This document shows, in pieces, positions 28,023 to 37,335 of a DNA stretch of 64,000 nt. The notes below the pieces were generated by a model. It did no database searches. It saw only the letters and a list, made by a program, of their open reading frames with translations, and was not told the DNA's origin. Made by a program: the position numbers and the translations under genes. This DNA comes from Methylocapsa aurea (lineage in GTDB: Bacteria; Pseudomonadota; Alphaproteobacteria; Rhizobiales; Beijerinckiaceae): positions 496,001 to 560,000 of the forward strand of contig NZ_JQKO01000001.1 in assembly GCF_000746085.1 (NCBI RefSeq), written 5' to 3'. Within the stretch, counting starts at the first letter, position 1. Every line of letters starts with the position of its first letter.

Positions 28023-28304
28023 TCATTTCGCGAAAATCCTCACAAGCGCGACGAGCGCCCCCAAAATGACGACCGTCTGGAAGCCAATGGCGCCGACAAC
28101 CCATTTCAGGATATCGGCCTCCGCTTCGGCAATATCGGCTTTGATATCGGCCTTGACGGCGGCCAAATCCGCCTTCGTGGCGAGATCGCCCTGCGTCGCT
28201 TCCCCCAAGGCTTCGGCGAGCGCCTCGGCTTGCTCAGGCGTGAAATGGCCTTTGTCCCGAAGCGTGCGGGAGAGACGAAGGGTGTCGAAGAGAATGGCGC
28301 TCAT
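28023..28304 (-). CDS. Coiled-coil membrane protein, DUF1640/CCDC90-like
   Basis: 93 residues. N-terminal FDTLRLSRTLRDKGHFTPEQ is followed by AEALAEALGEA, a coiled coil (LATKADLAAVKADIKADIAE) and a single C-terminal membrane helix (VVGAIGFQTVVILGALVALV) ending FAK. This is the layout of bacterial DUF1640 proteins, relatives of the mitochondrial MCU regulator MCUR1/CCDC90. Function in bacteria unknown. Monocistronic. Confidence 0.72.
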   Translation of the reverse strand: MSAILFDTLRLSRTLRDKGHFTPEQAEALAEALGEATQGDLATKADLAAVKADIKADIAEAEADILKWVVGAIGFQTVVILGALVALVRIFAK

Positions 28305-28374
28305 TTGCGCAATATGGAGCTAGCCAGGCCAAAAGTCTATTGACGCCCTGCTCGATCTCTCACTGAAGCTCAAG

Positions 28375-28698
28375 CTACACTTCGACCTTTTCCCCGGCCT
28401 GCGCCCAGGCCTGGAAGCCGCCGGGGAAATGGGCGCGGACATCGTCGCGCCCGGCCCGGTGCGCAAGAGCGAGCGCGTCGAGCGAGCGTTTGCCGGAACG
28501 GCAGGACAGCACCACCCGCTTGCCCGGCTCATTAGGCAAGGCCTTGGGGTCGAAGCGCTGCAGCGCATTGAGCGTGGCGCCAGGAATACGGCCGGCGGCA
28601 TATTCGTTCGGTTCGCGGACATCGACGAGAAGGATCGAGCCGTCCGCCAATCCCTGCTTCAATTCGTCGAGCGTTACGTTTTCAACTTTTGCGCTCAT
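28375..28698 (-). CDS. Single-domain rhodanese (sulfurtransferase)
   Basis: 107 residues from ATG 28698 (an in-frame ATG 12 bases upstream is possible). The active-site loop is CRSGKRS with the persulfide Cys, after LLVDVREPNEYAAGRIPGA. GlpE-like single domain, cytosolic. It lies downstream of mobA and fdhD on the same strand with a 104-bp gap. FdhD moves sulfur to formate dehydrogenase, so a role in sulfur supply is conceivable but only suggested by position. Confidence 0.88.
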   Translation of the reverse strand: MSAKVENVTLDELKQGLADGSILLVDVREPNEYAAGRIPGATLNALQRFDPKALPNEPGKRVVLSCRSGKRSLDALALAHRAGRDDVRAHFPGGFQAWAQAGEKVEV

Positions 28699-28802
28699 GA
28701 TCCATTCCATCGTCGTTGCAAAACTGCGTCGCCTATAATGTGACGCAAATATTATACCCTTAAGAGGATCTTTTCATAAATTCCATCGCGTCTATCGACG
28801 TT

Positions 28803-29432
28803 TTACGCGGCGCCGCGCCCCTGCGCGGCGAAGATCGCTTCCGCCGCCGCGAGATCGCCCGGTTCATTGGCGTTGAAGAAGGGATCGAAGGGCTCGACCG
28901 GCCATTCCGCCGCCGCCGTGGCGTAGCGCTGGGTGAACCGATCGATCCGGCGGATGTCCTCCTCGACCAGCGCGTGGCGAAGCTCCGTCCTGATGCCAAC
29001 TGGCCAAAGCGCAATGACCGGATGCATGCCGCCACCCGAACTGGCGCAAACGATGTCGGCGTTTCTTTCCGTCCGCACAGCCTCCAGCCGAGCGACGAGA
29101 TTTCCGGGCAGGAACGGCGTATCGGTCGGGGCGCTGACCGCGAAGGCGATCTCCGGATGATGCGCGGCGATCCAATCGAGGCCGGCCAGGATGCCGGCGA
29201 GCGGTCCCTTGAAGCCCGGCACATCATCGGCGACGACCGGCAAGCTAAATTCAGCAAGCCTGGCCGGGTCGCCATTGGCGTTCAGGACGAGCCCGGCGCA
29301 TTGGGGCTCCATCACGGCGATGACGCGCGCCAGGATTGAGGCGCCGCCGATCATGCGCAGGGATTTGTCGCCGCCGCCCATCCGCTGGGCCCGCCCGCCA
29401 GCGAGCAATACGCCAAAACACGCCTTACTCAT
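28803..29432 (-). CDS. mobA: Molybdenum cofactor guanylyltransferase
   Basis: 209 residues from ATG 29432, overlapping the fdhD end by 8 bases (ATGAGTAA). Attaches GMP to molybdopterin to make the guanine-dinucleotide cofactor used by formate dehydrogenase. Nucleotidyltransferase signature [17 protein letters not shown], then [20 protein letters not shown], the metal-site APTDTPFLP, and FNANEPGDL near the end. Last gene of the fdsB-fdsA-fdhD-mobA unit, which makes functional sense. Confidence 0.95.
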   Translation of the reverse strand: MSKACFGVLLAGGRAQRMGGGDKSLRMIGGASILARVIAVMEPQCAGLVLNANGDPARLAEFSLPVVADDVPGFKGPLAGILAGLDWIAAHHPEIAFAVSAPTDTPFLPGNLVARLEAVRTERNADIVCASSGGGMHPVIALWPVGIRTELRHALVEEDIRRIDRFTQRYATAAAEWPVEPFDPFFNANEPGDLAAAEAIFAAQGRGAA

Positions 29433-30324
29433 CAGCGCCTGCGCTCTTGCGGCGCGCGCCCTTCGCCTCCTCGGCGACATAGGCCAGGTCCTGATCGAAG
29501 ACGATGCGGTCTTGCCCGGAGAGCGCGACGAAACGCTTGCCGCGCGCCCGGCCAATCAGGGTCAAGCCGGTCTTGCGCGCCAGTTCGACGCCGGAGGCGG
29601 TAAAGCCGGAGCGCGACACAAGCACCGGAATGCCCATGCGTACCGTCTTGATGACCATTTCCGAGGTCAGCCGCCCGGTCGTGTAGAAAATCTTGTCGGC
29701 GGGATCGCTCTTATTGACGAACATCCAGCCGGCGATCTTATCGACGGCGTTATGGCGCCCGACATCCTCCATATAGACCAGCGGCCGGTCCCCCGCGCAG
29801 AGGACGCAGCCGTGGATGGCCCCGGCCTCAAGGTAGAGCGAGGGCGTCAGATTGATCGCATGGGTCAGCGCGTAGAGCCATGAGGTGCGAAGCTCCGCCT
29901 TCGGCAGCTTAATGTCCTCGAGCGCTTCCATCAGGTCGCCGAAGGTCGTGCCTTGCGCGCAGCCGGACGTCAAAGTGCGCTTTTTCATTTTCTCTTCGTA
30001 ATTGGTGCGCCGCTTGGTGCGCACGACGACGACATCGAGTTCTTCATCGAAATCGGCGCCCGTGATTTCGTCGTCGGGCCGCAGCATCATCTGGTTCAAG
30101 AGATAGCCGATGCCGAGATAGCCGGGATGATCGCCGATGGTCATCATGGTCACGATTTCCTGCGCATTGAGATAGAGCGTCAGGGCCTTTTCCGTGACGA
30201 CCCGCGTCGCGACGCGCGCGCCAGTCTGGTCGATCCCTTCGACCTCGCGACTGAGACGGGGATCGGCTGGATCGGGGCGGATAAGATAGCTCGCAAGGAG
30301 GTCCGCCTCAGCGACATCATCCAT
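29425..30324 (-). CDS. fdhD: Formate dehydrogenase accessory sulfurtransferase
   Basis: 299 residues from ATG 30324, which is preceded by AAGGAGAGGGG; the GTG at 30360 is less likely. FdhD carries sulfur from a cysteine desulfurase to the Mo-bis-MGD cofactor. The conserved Cys-x-x-Cys region is replaced by [12 protein letters not shown] and [12 protein letters not shown]; FdhD motifs [18 protein letters not shown] and [19 protein letters not shown] are intact. The gene starts 37 bp after fdsA. Confidence 0.95.
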   Translation of the reverse strand: MDDVAEADLLASYLIRPDPADPRLSREVEGIDQTGARVATRVVTEKALTLYLNAQEIVTMMTIGDHPGYLGIGYLLNQMMLRPDDEITGADFDEELDVVVVRTKRRTNYEEKMKKRTLTSGCAQGTTFGDLMEALEDIKLPKAELRTSWLYALTHAINLTPSLYLEAGAIHGCVLCAGDRPLVYMEDVGRHNAVDKIAGWMFVNKSDPADKIFYTTGRLTSEMVIKTVRMGIPVLVSRSGFTASGVELARKTGLTLIGRARGKRFVALSGQDRIVFDQDLAYVAEEAKGARRKSAGADE

Positions 30325-30361
30325 CGAAGTCCCCTCTCCTTCGGGGACGGAACGCTTCACC

Positions 30362-33130
30362 TCATTCGGCCGCCTCGCGCGCCTCGGCCCGCGTCACCCT
30401 GACCGCGCAAAACTTGAACTCGGGGATTTTTCCAAATGGGTCCAAAGCGGGATTGGTGAGGAGATTGGCCGCAGCTTCGGCATAGCAGAAGGGCATGAAC
30501 ACCATATTTTCAGGCACGTCGCGATCGGCGCGGATCTTGATCTCGATCGCGCCGCGCCGCGTCTCGAGCCGGACAAAATCACCCGCCCACAGGTTCAGCC
30601 GGCGCAGATCCTTCGGCGACAGGAAGGCGACGGCCTCCGGCTCCAGGGTATCGAGCACATTGGCGCGCCGGGTCATCGATCCCGTATGCCAATGTTCCAG
30701 CAGGCGGCCAGTTGAGAGCACCATCGGATAGTCGGCGTCAGGGACCTCATCAGGGGCGACGACGCTGGCCGGAACGATCTTGCCGCGCCCGGACTCGGTC
30801 GGAAAGCCGGTGGTGAAAATGATTTCATTGCCCGGAACATCGGCGCCATCGACCGGATAGGTGACGGCTCCTTCCCGCTCGAGCCGCTCCCAGGTGATAT
30901 TGGCCAAGGACGGCATCAAGCCCGCCATCTCCGTGAAGACCTCGGCGGGGCCAGGATAATTCCAATCGAGACCCATCCGCTTGGCGACCTCCTGGATGAT
31001 CCAGAGATCCTGGCGCGCCTCGCCGGGCGGCGCCACGACTGGGCGGCCGATCTGAACGCGGCGGTCGGTGTTGGTGAAGGTGCCAAGCTTTTCGGCGAAG
31101 GCGGAGGCCGGCAGGATCACGTCGGCGTGGAACGCCGTCTCTGTGACGAATAGATCCTGCACGACGAGATGCTCCAGCATGGCGAGCGCGCCGCGCGCAT
31201 GCTGCAGATCGGGGTCGGACATCGCCGGATTTTCGCCCTCGACATACATGCCGACAATCTCGCCGGCATGGACCGCAGTCATGATCTCGACCACGGTCAG
31301 GCCGCGCTGCGGATCGATGCTCTTGCCCCAAACCTGTTCGAAGGGTTCGCGAAGGTCGGTTCGCCCCACCGGCTGATAGTCCGGCAAAAACATTGGAATG
31401 AGACCGGCGTCGGAGGCGCCTTGCACATTATTCTGGCCGCGCAAGGGATGCAGGCCGGTGCCGGGCCGGCCGATCTGGCCGGTGATCAGGGCGAGCGCGA
31501 TCAGGCAGCGCGAATTATCGGTGCCGTGAATGTGCTGGCTGATGCCCATGCCCCAGAAGATGATCGAGGACTTCGCCGTGGCGTAAAGCCGCGCGACCTC
31601 GCGCAGGGCCTCGGCGGGGATGCCGCAGATCGGGGCCATTTTCTCGGGCGCGAAGTCGACGATGCGGGCCTTCAGCTCTTCGAACCCTTCCGTATATCCA
31701 GCGATATATTGATTGTCGGTCAGGCCCTCCGTGATGATCGTGTGCATCATGGCGTTCAGCATGGCGACGTCGCTGCCCGGCTTGAACGCGAGATGCTTAT
31801 AGGCGTGACGCGACAGCGTCTGCCGGCGCGGGTCCATGACGATGAGCTTCGCGCCCTTCTTCGCGGCGTTCTTGATGAAGGTCGCGGCGACCGGATGATT
31901 GACGGTCGGATTGGCCCCGATGACGACAATGACTTCCGCCTCGAGGGCGGCGGAGAAAGGCGCCGAGACCGCGCCGGAGTTCAAACCCTCCATCAAGGCG
32001 GCGACCGACGAGGCGTGACAGAGCCGGGTGCAATGATCGACATTGTTGGAGCCAAAGCCGGTGCGCACCAGCTTCTGAAAAAGATAGGCTTCCTCATTGG
32101 AGCCCTTCGCCGAACCGAAGCCGGCCAGCGCCTTCACGCCTTTCTCGTCGCGGATCTTGACGAGGCCCTTGGCCGCGACGTCAAGCGCCTCCTCCCAGGA
32201 AGCCTCGCGGAAATGGGTGAACGGATTGGCCGGATCGACCTGATCGTTCGGGTCCTTCTTGGCATGGGGAAGCCGGATCAGCGGCTTCGTCAAGCGATGG
32301 GGATGATGGATATAGTCGAAGCCGAACCGGCCCTTGACGCAGAGGCGGTTATGATTGGCCGGGCCATTGATGCCTTCGGCATAGATGATCTGCTCATCCT
32401 TGACCTGATAGCTCACCTGACAGCCGACGCCGCAGAAGGGACAAAGCGATTCGACCTTCTTGTCCGCGTAGACGACGCGGGTCTGATGTTCGTCGAGGAG
32501 CGCCGCCGGCATCAGCGCGCCGGTCGGACAGGCCTGCACGCATTCGCCGCAGGCGACGCAGGTCGATTCCCCCATCGGATCGTCGAAGTCGAAGACGATC
32601 TTGGCGTCGGCGTTGCGATAGGCCATGCCGATGACGTCATTGACCTGCACCTCGCGGCAACCGCGCAGGCAAAGGCCGCATTGGATGCAAGCGTCGAGAT
32701 TGACGCGCATCGCCGGATGGCTGGCGTCGCCAATCCAGCGCGGAGCGGCGGGAAAGCGGCTTTGGCCGACTCCAACCCGGTCGGCCCACTGCCAGAATTT
32801 CGAGTCGGGATCATGCGACGTCGCGCGCGGCGGCTGATCGGCGACGAGCAACTCCATCACCATTTTTTGCGCCTTGGCGGCGCGTTCGCTCGCGGTTTTC
32901 ACCTTCATGCCGATCGCCGGCATGCGCTTGCAGGAGGCGGCGAGCACGCGCTCGCCCTCGATCTCGACCATGCAAGCGCGGCAATTGCCGTCGGCGCGAT
33001 AATCGGGCGAAGGCGAATAGCAAAGATGCGGAATCTCGGTTCCAATCCTCTTGGCGACCTGCCAGATGGATTCGCCTTGCGCCGCCTCGACCTGCCGTCC
33101 ATCGAGTTCAAAGCTAATCTTGTCGGTCAT
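30362..33130 (-). CDS. fdsA: NAD-dependent formate dehydrogenase, catalytic alpha subunit
   Basis: 922 residues from ATG 33130, overlapping the fdsB stop (ATGA). Oxidises formate to CO2 at a Mo/W-bis-MGD centre. N-terminal [2Fe-2S] domain (CYSPSPDYRADGNCRACMVE, CKRMP), then two ferredoxin-type clusters (CIQCGLCLRGC, CVACGECVQACPTGA), the [4Fe-4S] of the catalytic domain (CPFCGVGCQVSY ... CVKGRFG), and the active-site CTRLCHASSV with a Cys metal ligand rather than selenocysteine. C-terminal cofactor domain ends ILEHWHTGSMTRRAN-like LLEHWHTGSMTRRAN. Soluble complex with FdsB. Typical of methylotrophs, where it supplies NADH from C1 oxidation. Confidence 0.97.
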   Translation of the reverse strand: MTDKISFELDGRQVEAAQGESIWQVAKRIGTEIPHLCYSPSPDYRADGNCRACMVEIEGERVLAASCKRMPAIGMKVKTASERAAKAQKMVMELLVADQPPRATSHDPDSKFWQWADRVGVGQSRFPAAPRWIGDASHPAMRVNLDACIQCGLCLRGCREVQVNDVIGMAYRNADAKIVFDFDDPMGESTCVACGECVQACPTGALMPAALLDEHQTRVVYADKKVESLCPFCGVGCQVSYQVKDEQIIYAEGINGPANHNRLCVKGRFGFDYIHHPHRLTKPLIRLPHAKKDPNDQVDPANPFTHFREASWEEALDVAAKGLVKIRDEKGVKALAGFGSAKGSNEEAYLFQKLVRTGFGSNNVDHCTRLCHASSVAALMEGLNSGAVSAPFSAALEAEVIVVIGANPTVNHPVAATFIKNAAKKGAKLIVMDPRRQTLSRHAYKHLAFKPGSDVAMLNAMMHTIITEGLTDNQYIAGYTEGFEELKARIVDFAPEKMAPICGIPAEALREVARLYATAKSSIIFWGMGISQHIHGTDNSRCLIALALITGQIGRPGTGLHPLRGQNNVQGASDAGLIPMFLPDYQPVGRTDLREPFEQVWGKSIDPQRGLTVVEIMTAVHAGEIVGMYVEGENPAMSDPDLQHARGALAMLEHLVVQDLFVTETAFHADVILPASAFAEKLGTFTNTDRRVQIGRPVVAPPGEARQDLWIIQEVAKRMGLDWNYPGPAEVFTEMAGLMPSLANITWERLEREGAVTYPVDGADVPGNEIIFTTGFPTESGRGKIVPASVVAPDEVPDADYPMVLSTGRLLEHWHTGSMTRRANVLDTLEPEAVAFLSPKDLRRLNLWAGDFVRLETRRGAIEIKIRADRDVPENMVFMPFCYAEAAANLLTNPALDPFGKIPEFKFCAVRVTRAEAREAAE

Positions 33131-34839
33131 TCCGCTGCTCCCTTGGCCGCGAATTCTTCCGGAAAAAACTTGATGACGGTCATCAGCGGATTTGACGCCG
33201 CCTGACCGAGCCCGCAGATCGAGGCGTCGCGCATGGCTTGGCTCAATTCGCCAAGTAGGTCCTGGTCCCACTCAGGCCTTTCCATCAGCAGGGCGGCCTT
33301 CTGGGTGCCGACGCGGCAGGGCGTGCATTGGCCGCAGCTCTCGTCCTCGAAGAAGCGCATCAGATTCAAGGCCGCGCCCTTGATATCGTCTTGTTGCGAT
33401 AGAACGATCACCGCCGCCGAACCGATGAAACAGCCATATTTTTCGAGCGTGCCGAAATCGAGCGGGATATTGTCCATCGAGGCCGGCAAGATGCCGCCTG
33501 ACGCGCCGCCGGGCAGATAGGCGCGGAATGTGTGGCCTTCCGCCATGCCGCCGCAGAATTCATCGATCAATTCGCGAATTGTCACCCCAGCGGGCGCAAG
33601 CTTGACGCCGGGAGACTTGACCCGGCCGGAGACCGAATAGCTGCGCAGTCCATGCCGGTCGTTGCGGCCGTGGCTGACCCACCAGTCGGGGCCCTTTTCG
33701 ACGATGTCGCGCACCCAGAACAGGGTCTCGACATTGTTGATGAGCGTCGCCTGGCCAAAAAGCCCGACCTGAAACGGAAATGGCGGCTTGTGGCGCGGCA
33801 GGCCGCGTTTGCCCTCGAGACTTTCGAGCATCGAGGATTCCTCGCCGCAGATATAGGCGCCCGCCCCCCGCCGGAGATGGATCACAGGGCCGCCCGGCGG
33901 CAATTTGGCGATCTCGCGCTCGAGGATGGCCCGGGCCGCCGGATATTCGTCGCGGAGATAAATATAGATCTCGGCCGCCTCGACGACATGGGCGCCGATC
34001 AGGGCCCCTTCAAGGAACCGGTGCGGGTCGGTTTCCAGGTAGAAGCGATCCTTGAATGTGCCGGGCTCGCCTTCGTCGCCATTGACCGCCATCAGCCGCG
34101 GACCGGGTTCGCCCAATACCGAACGCCATTTGCGCGCGGTGGGGAACCCCGCGCCGCCAAGACCGCGAAGGCTCGCCCCATCGAGCGCCTGCAGCAGCGC
34201 TTCGCGCGAAAGCGCGCCGGTGCGCAGCCGCTCGAGAAGCTTGTAGCCGCCCTTCTCGACGTAGGCGTCATAGCCGATGTAATCGGGAATATGCGGGTGG
34301 GTTTCTCCCTGCGCGGCGGCGGCAAGCACGGTGGGAGCCGTCGCATGATCGACGAAATGATGCCCGACCTCGGCCGCGGGCGCGGTATCGCAGCGGCCAA
34401 CGCAGGGCGCCCGCACGACGCGGACATGCGGCCCGGCGCCGGCGCGCACGGCATGCAAAAGCTTTTCGGCGCCGAACATGGCGCAGGTGAGCGAATCGCA
34501 GATCCGTATCGTTAGCGGCGGAATCGGCGGATCGTTTTCCTTCACGACATCGAAATGGGCGTAGAAAGTCGCTGTTTCGAAGACTTCGGCCAAGGAAAGT
34601 TTCATCGCGTCGGCGAGCGCCGCGAGATGGGCGGCGGAGATCTGATGATATTTATCCTGGATCAGGTGCAAATATTCGATCAGAAGATCGCGCCGGCGCG
34701 GCCTTTCACCGAGAAGCGCTTCGATCTCATCCTGCGCATGCGGATCGATCTGGCGGCCTTTCGGGAGGGATTTCGCCCGCCTGATTCCTTCGCCGGGATG
34801 ATCGAACTGGCGAACGTTCTGATGGCTGTTGCCTTCCAT
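33127..34839 (-). CDS. fdsB: NAD-dependent formate dehydrogenase beta subunit (NuoE-NuoF fusion)
   Basis: 570 residues. Residues about 25-180 are a NuoE/FdsG-like thioredoxin fold with a [2Fe-2S] site (ICDSLTCAMFG and PCVGRCDTAPA). Residues 190-570 are NuoF-like: FMN/NAD site GLGGAGFPTARKWR and VNGDEGEPGTFKDR, GAGAYICGEESSMLESLEG, and the [4Fe-4S] motif ESCGQCTPCRVGT. Passes electrons from FdsA to NAD+. Separate fdsG and fdsB genes exist in many bacteria; the fused form is known in Methylobacterium-type enzymes. First gene of the operon, with a candidate operator upstream. Confidence 0.96.
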   Translation of the reverse strand: MEGNSHQNVRQFDHPGEGIRRAKSLPKGRQIDPHAQDEIEALLGERPRRRDLLIEYLHLIQDKYHQISAAHLAALADAMKLSLAEVFETATFYAHFDVVKENDPPIPPLTIRICDSLTCAMFGAEKLLHAVRAGAGPHVRVVRAPCVGRCDTAPAAEVGHHFVDHATAPTVLAAAAQGETHPHIPDYIGYDAYVEKGGYKLLERLRTGALSREALLQALDGASLRGLGGAGFPTARKWRSVLGEPGPRLMAVNGDEGEPGTFKDRFYLETDPHRFLEGALIGAHVVEAAEIYIYLRDEYPAARAILEREIAKLPPGGPVIHLRRGAGAYICGEESSMLESLEGKRGLPRHKPPFPFQVGLFGQATLINNVETLFWVRDIVEKGPDWWVSHGRNDRHGLRSYSVSGRVKSPGVKLAPAGVTIRELIDEFCGGMAEGHTFRAYLPGGASGGILPASMDNIPLDFGTLEKYGCFIGSAAVIVLSQQDDIKGAALNLMRFFEDESCGQCTPCRVGTQKAALLMERPEWDQDLLGELSQAMRDASICGLGQAASNPLMTVIKFFPEEFAAKGAAE

Positions 34840-34875
34840 ACGGGGCTGATTCCTTACCCTGGGACATCAAGGTCC

Positions 34876-34899
34876 ATAATGTTTGTCTTGGTACATTAT
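34876..34899 (-). promoter_or_regulatory. Candidate operator/promoter of the fds operon
   Basis: Perfect inverted repeat ATAATGT-N10-ACATTAT, centred about 48 bp before the fdsB start. On the minus strand the right arm overlaps a consensus -10 hexamer TATAAT (34895-34900), but no good -35 box lies 17-18 bases upstream (gtctat). This suggests activator- or repressor-controlled transcription. The surrounding 140 bp are AT-rich compared with the genes. Confidence 0.5.
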
Positions 34900-34983
34900 A
34901 GAGATATTGGAACATATATAGACGGAGCCGTCTGAGGCCTCAAGCAAAAGAGCGGCCATTGCTTTGGACCCGTGGCCAGAGGC

Positions 34984-35817
34984 TTAGAACCTGTGCCAGA
35001 CGGCTCCGATGGGACCCTGTTCGCGACCGGCATTCTTCCCGGCGACGGTCAGGAAAGCGCCGATTTGCAGCGACCACTGCGGCGCGACATCATAGACGAC
35101 GCTCGATAGCAGCTTGGTCCAGGACGAATTGAGAAAGCCATTGCCTGATCCGTTCGATACGGAGCTGAAACTCTGCGCCATGATGAGAAGCTGCGCCGCA
35201 GGGCGCAGCCCCAGCGTCAGATCGAACCTCCCCTCGCCAGGCTGATTTTGGGCGTAGAAACGATAACCCAACTGGACCTCGGCGAAACCCGGCATGGAGG
35301 CGATTTCGAAATTGCATCCGGCCATGGCGCGAAGGTCGATCGCCCCCGCCCGGCGCGGTTGCAGCGGCCCGAGGGATTCGGTGAAGGATGGGCCTGGCGT
35401 GCGCAGGCTCGCCTGCAGGGACAAGACCGCCGCTTCCGAGCGGTAGAGGCCGATCCTTGCGCCAATCGCGCTCTCGCCGAGGCCATCGTAGGATTGCGCC
35501 GGCGGCGGCTGCCGGATCTTGTCATAGGCCGGCGCCGCGAGCACGGTGAGCCAATCGGTCAGCCCATATTCGAGATAGCCGCCGAGTTCGAACTTTTCGT
35601 AAGAAGGGACCGGAATCAGACGGCCCTGCGCGTCGAAAGCGCGCGTCGAGCCGGAGAAGGCGGCCGAAGCAATGATCTGCCCGGATCCGGGCGGCATGAG
35701 CCAAGCCCCGGCGGAGACGACGCCAAGCCCCGCATCGATCGCCAAGCCAGCCGCCCCGCTCAAGGCGCAAAGCAAGGCAAACGACGCCGCTCGGAAAAAA
35801 TGCCGCGAAAAACGCAA
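34984..35817 (-). CDS. Putative outer-membrane beta-barrel protein
   Basis: 277 residues from TTG 35817, preceded by gagaagg at seven bases. Signal peptide about 1-26 (AASFALLCALSGAAGLAI). The rest is alternating polar/aromatic strands (FELGGYLEYGLTDWLTVLAA, IGARIGLYRSEAAVLSLQAS, AEVQLGYRFYAQNQPGEGRF, FDLTLGLRPAAQLLIMAQSF) and ends in Phe (GAVWHRF), the outer-membrane C-terminal signature. Resembles small transporter-like barrels in general shape only; substrate unknown. Confidence 0.65.
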   Translation of the reverse strand: MRFSRHFFRAASFALLCALSGAAGLAIDAGLGVVSAGAWLMPPGSGQIIASAAFSGSTRAFDAQGRLIPVPSYEKFELGGYLEYGLTDWLTVLAAPAYDKIRQPPPAQSYDGLGESAIGARIGLYRSEAAVLSLQASLRTPGPSFTESLGPLQPRRAGAIDLRAMAGCNFEIASMPGFAEVQLGYRFYAQNQPGEGRFDLTLGLRPAAQLLIMAQSFSSVSNGSGNGFLNSSWTKLLSSVVYDVAPQWSLQIGAFLTVAGKNAGREQGPIGAVWHRF

Positions 35818-36233
35818 CGCAACGCCTTCTCAACGCCTTTCGCTGCGCCCCTCGATGAAACGGCGGCGGCCGCTTCATCGCTGGGACCAGCGCACTTGCT
35901 CAGTCCAAGCTATCGTGCGGCCATCTTTGGCCCGAAGGGATACTAATTTCTTAAAAATACAGCAATCAACAGTGATAATATATCAATTATTACTACGCCA
36001 AATCGACAGCGCCGCGACGATTTGAAAAGCTCTGTCTGAGACCGGGCCTCTTTTATGGAAAGGCGACGCGCACTCGCGTAGTAACAATATCTTATGCAGT
36101 TTCATGGTTCCGGCCGCGCTGAAAATAATGTAGCCGACGCACGCTATTTCCACTCATCGCAACTGCGTTCAAGGCTTGCCGCTGTTCGCCGCGTCGCCGA
36201 TAGGTCGGTGCGCGGGCGGAGCGCTTCAAGCAG
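35818..36233. other. Divergent intergenic region, no gene seen
   Basis: About 415 bp between the outer-membrane protein gene and the HAD gene. The middle (35940-36000) is AT-rich (taatttcttaaaaatacagc, agtgataatatatcaattat) and may hold promoters. No coding frame or RNA motif is convincing. Confidence 0.45.
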
Positions 36234-37205
36234 TTGCGCCTGAACAAGCAGGCCAAAAGAACGCACGCCCAAAGGACGATTGAGCAATTGCCTCGACTTA
36301 TTCATGGATTGGCCGATCTTGCGGAGGGCTTCGACGTCGTTTTATGCGACGTCTGGGGCGTGCTCCACAATGGCGCCATCGTTTTCGCCAAAGCGGTCGA
36401 TGCGCTCCGCCGCTTTCGCCTCCAAGGCGGCAAGGCCGGAACCGGCGGCGCGGTCGTGCTCATCACCAATTCGCCCAACCCAAGCCGGTTCGTCCGCGCG
36501 CATCTCGACCGCCTCGGCGCGCCGGGCGACGCCTATGACGCCATCATTTCTTCAGGGGACGTCACCGCGTCTCTGCTCATTGAACGCGCTGGCGCGCGTT
36601 TGCTCCATATCGGTCCGCCCGACGAAACCGCTTTGTTTGACGAGGTCCTGGCCTTGACCGGAAAGGCGCCGCGGCTCGCCTCGATCGAAGACGCCGATTA
36701 TGTGCTTTGCACCGGGCTGACCGATCCTTGGCGCGAGACGCCCGCCGACTATGACGCAAGGCTCGCCCGCATGCATGCGCGCGGCCTCGATCTTATCTGC
36801 GCCAACCCCGACATCGTCGTGCAGGACGGCGGCGCCCTCGCCTATTGCGCCGGCGCGATCGCCGAGCGCTATGCGGAGGCAGGCGGCAGGGTCATCCAGG
36901 CCGGCAAGCCGTTCCCGCCAATCTACGAGCGGGCGCTGGCCCTCGCGAGTGGGCTCCGCGGCGGAGCCCTCGACCGCACCCGCGTCCTGGCGGTCGGCGA
37001 CGCCATGCGCACGGACATCAAAGGCGCCTGCGATCAAGACCTCTCCAGTCTCTTCGTGACCTCCGGCATTCATCGCGAGGAGTTGCATCGCAAGACGCCG
37101 GAAGGCGCGGTGGCGGACGCCGCCCTCGACGCCGCGGCATTGCGGCAATTCACCCAAGCGGCTGGCTTCTCGCCGACGGCGGCGATCCCCGAATTAGTCT
37201 GGTAG
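36234..37205 (+). CDS. HAD-superfamily class IIA hydrolase (TIGR01459-like)
   Basis: 323 residues if TTG 36234 is used; TTG 36288 (PRLIHGLADLAEGFD) is an equally plausible start. HAD motif I is DVVLCDVWGVLHNG, motif II VLITNSPNPSRFV, motif III region QAGKPFPPIYERA and motif IV VLAVGDAMRTDIKGA. The subfamily usually lies just upstream of ribF in Rhizobiales, as here, and is thought to hydrolyse small phosphoesters; substrate unknown. It may form an operon with ribF. Confidence 0.88.
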   Translation: MRLNKQAKRTHAQRTIEQLPRLIHGLADLAEGFDVVLCDVWGVLHNGAIVFAKAVDALRRFRLQGGKAGTGGAVVLITNSPNPSRFVRAHLDRLGAPGDAYDAIISSGDVTASLLIERAGARLLHIGPPDETALFDEVLALTGKAPRLASIEDADYVLCTGLTDPWRETPADYDARLARMHARGLDLICANPDIVVQDGGALAYCAGAIAERYAEAGGRVIQAGKPFPPIYERALALASGLRGGALDRTRVLAVGDAMRTDIKGACDQDLSSLFVTSGIHREELHRKTPEGAVADAALDAAALRQFTQAAGFSPTAAIPELVW

Positions 37206-37335
37206 AACGCATCTTGAGGCCAGCTTTCGCAAAAAGCCGCGCGAGCGCTTGACGCAAGCAGGTCGTCGCGCCAGTTTCGCGCCGATTTCCGGGCTTTGCC
37301 GGCGCCGGCAAACCCTCCTCCATCACCGGGTTCCA

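Noticed and set aside
31169-33205. Plus-strand open frame of 678 codons opposite fdsA
   Set aside because: Mirror frame of a GC-rich gene; no motif, and fdsA is certain on the other strand.
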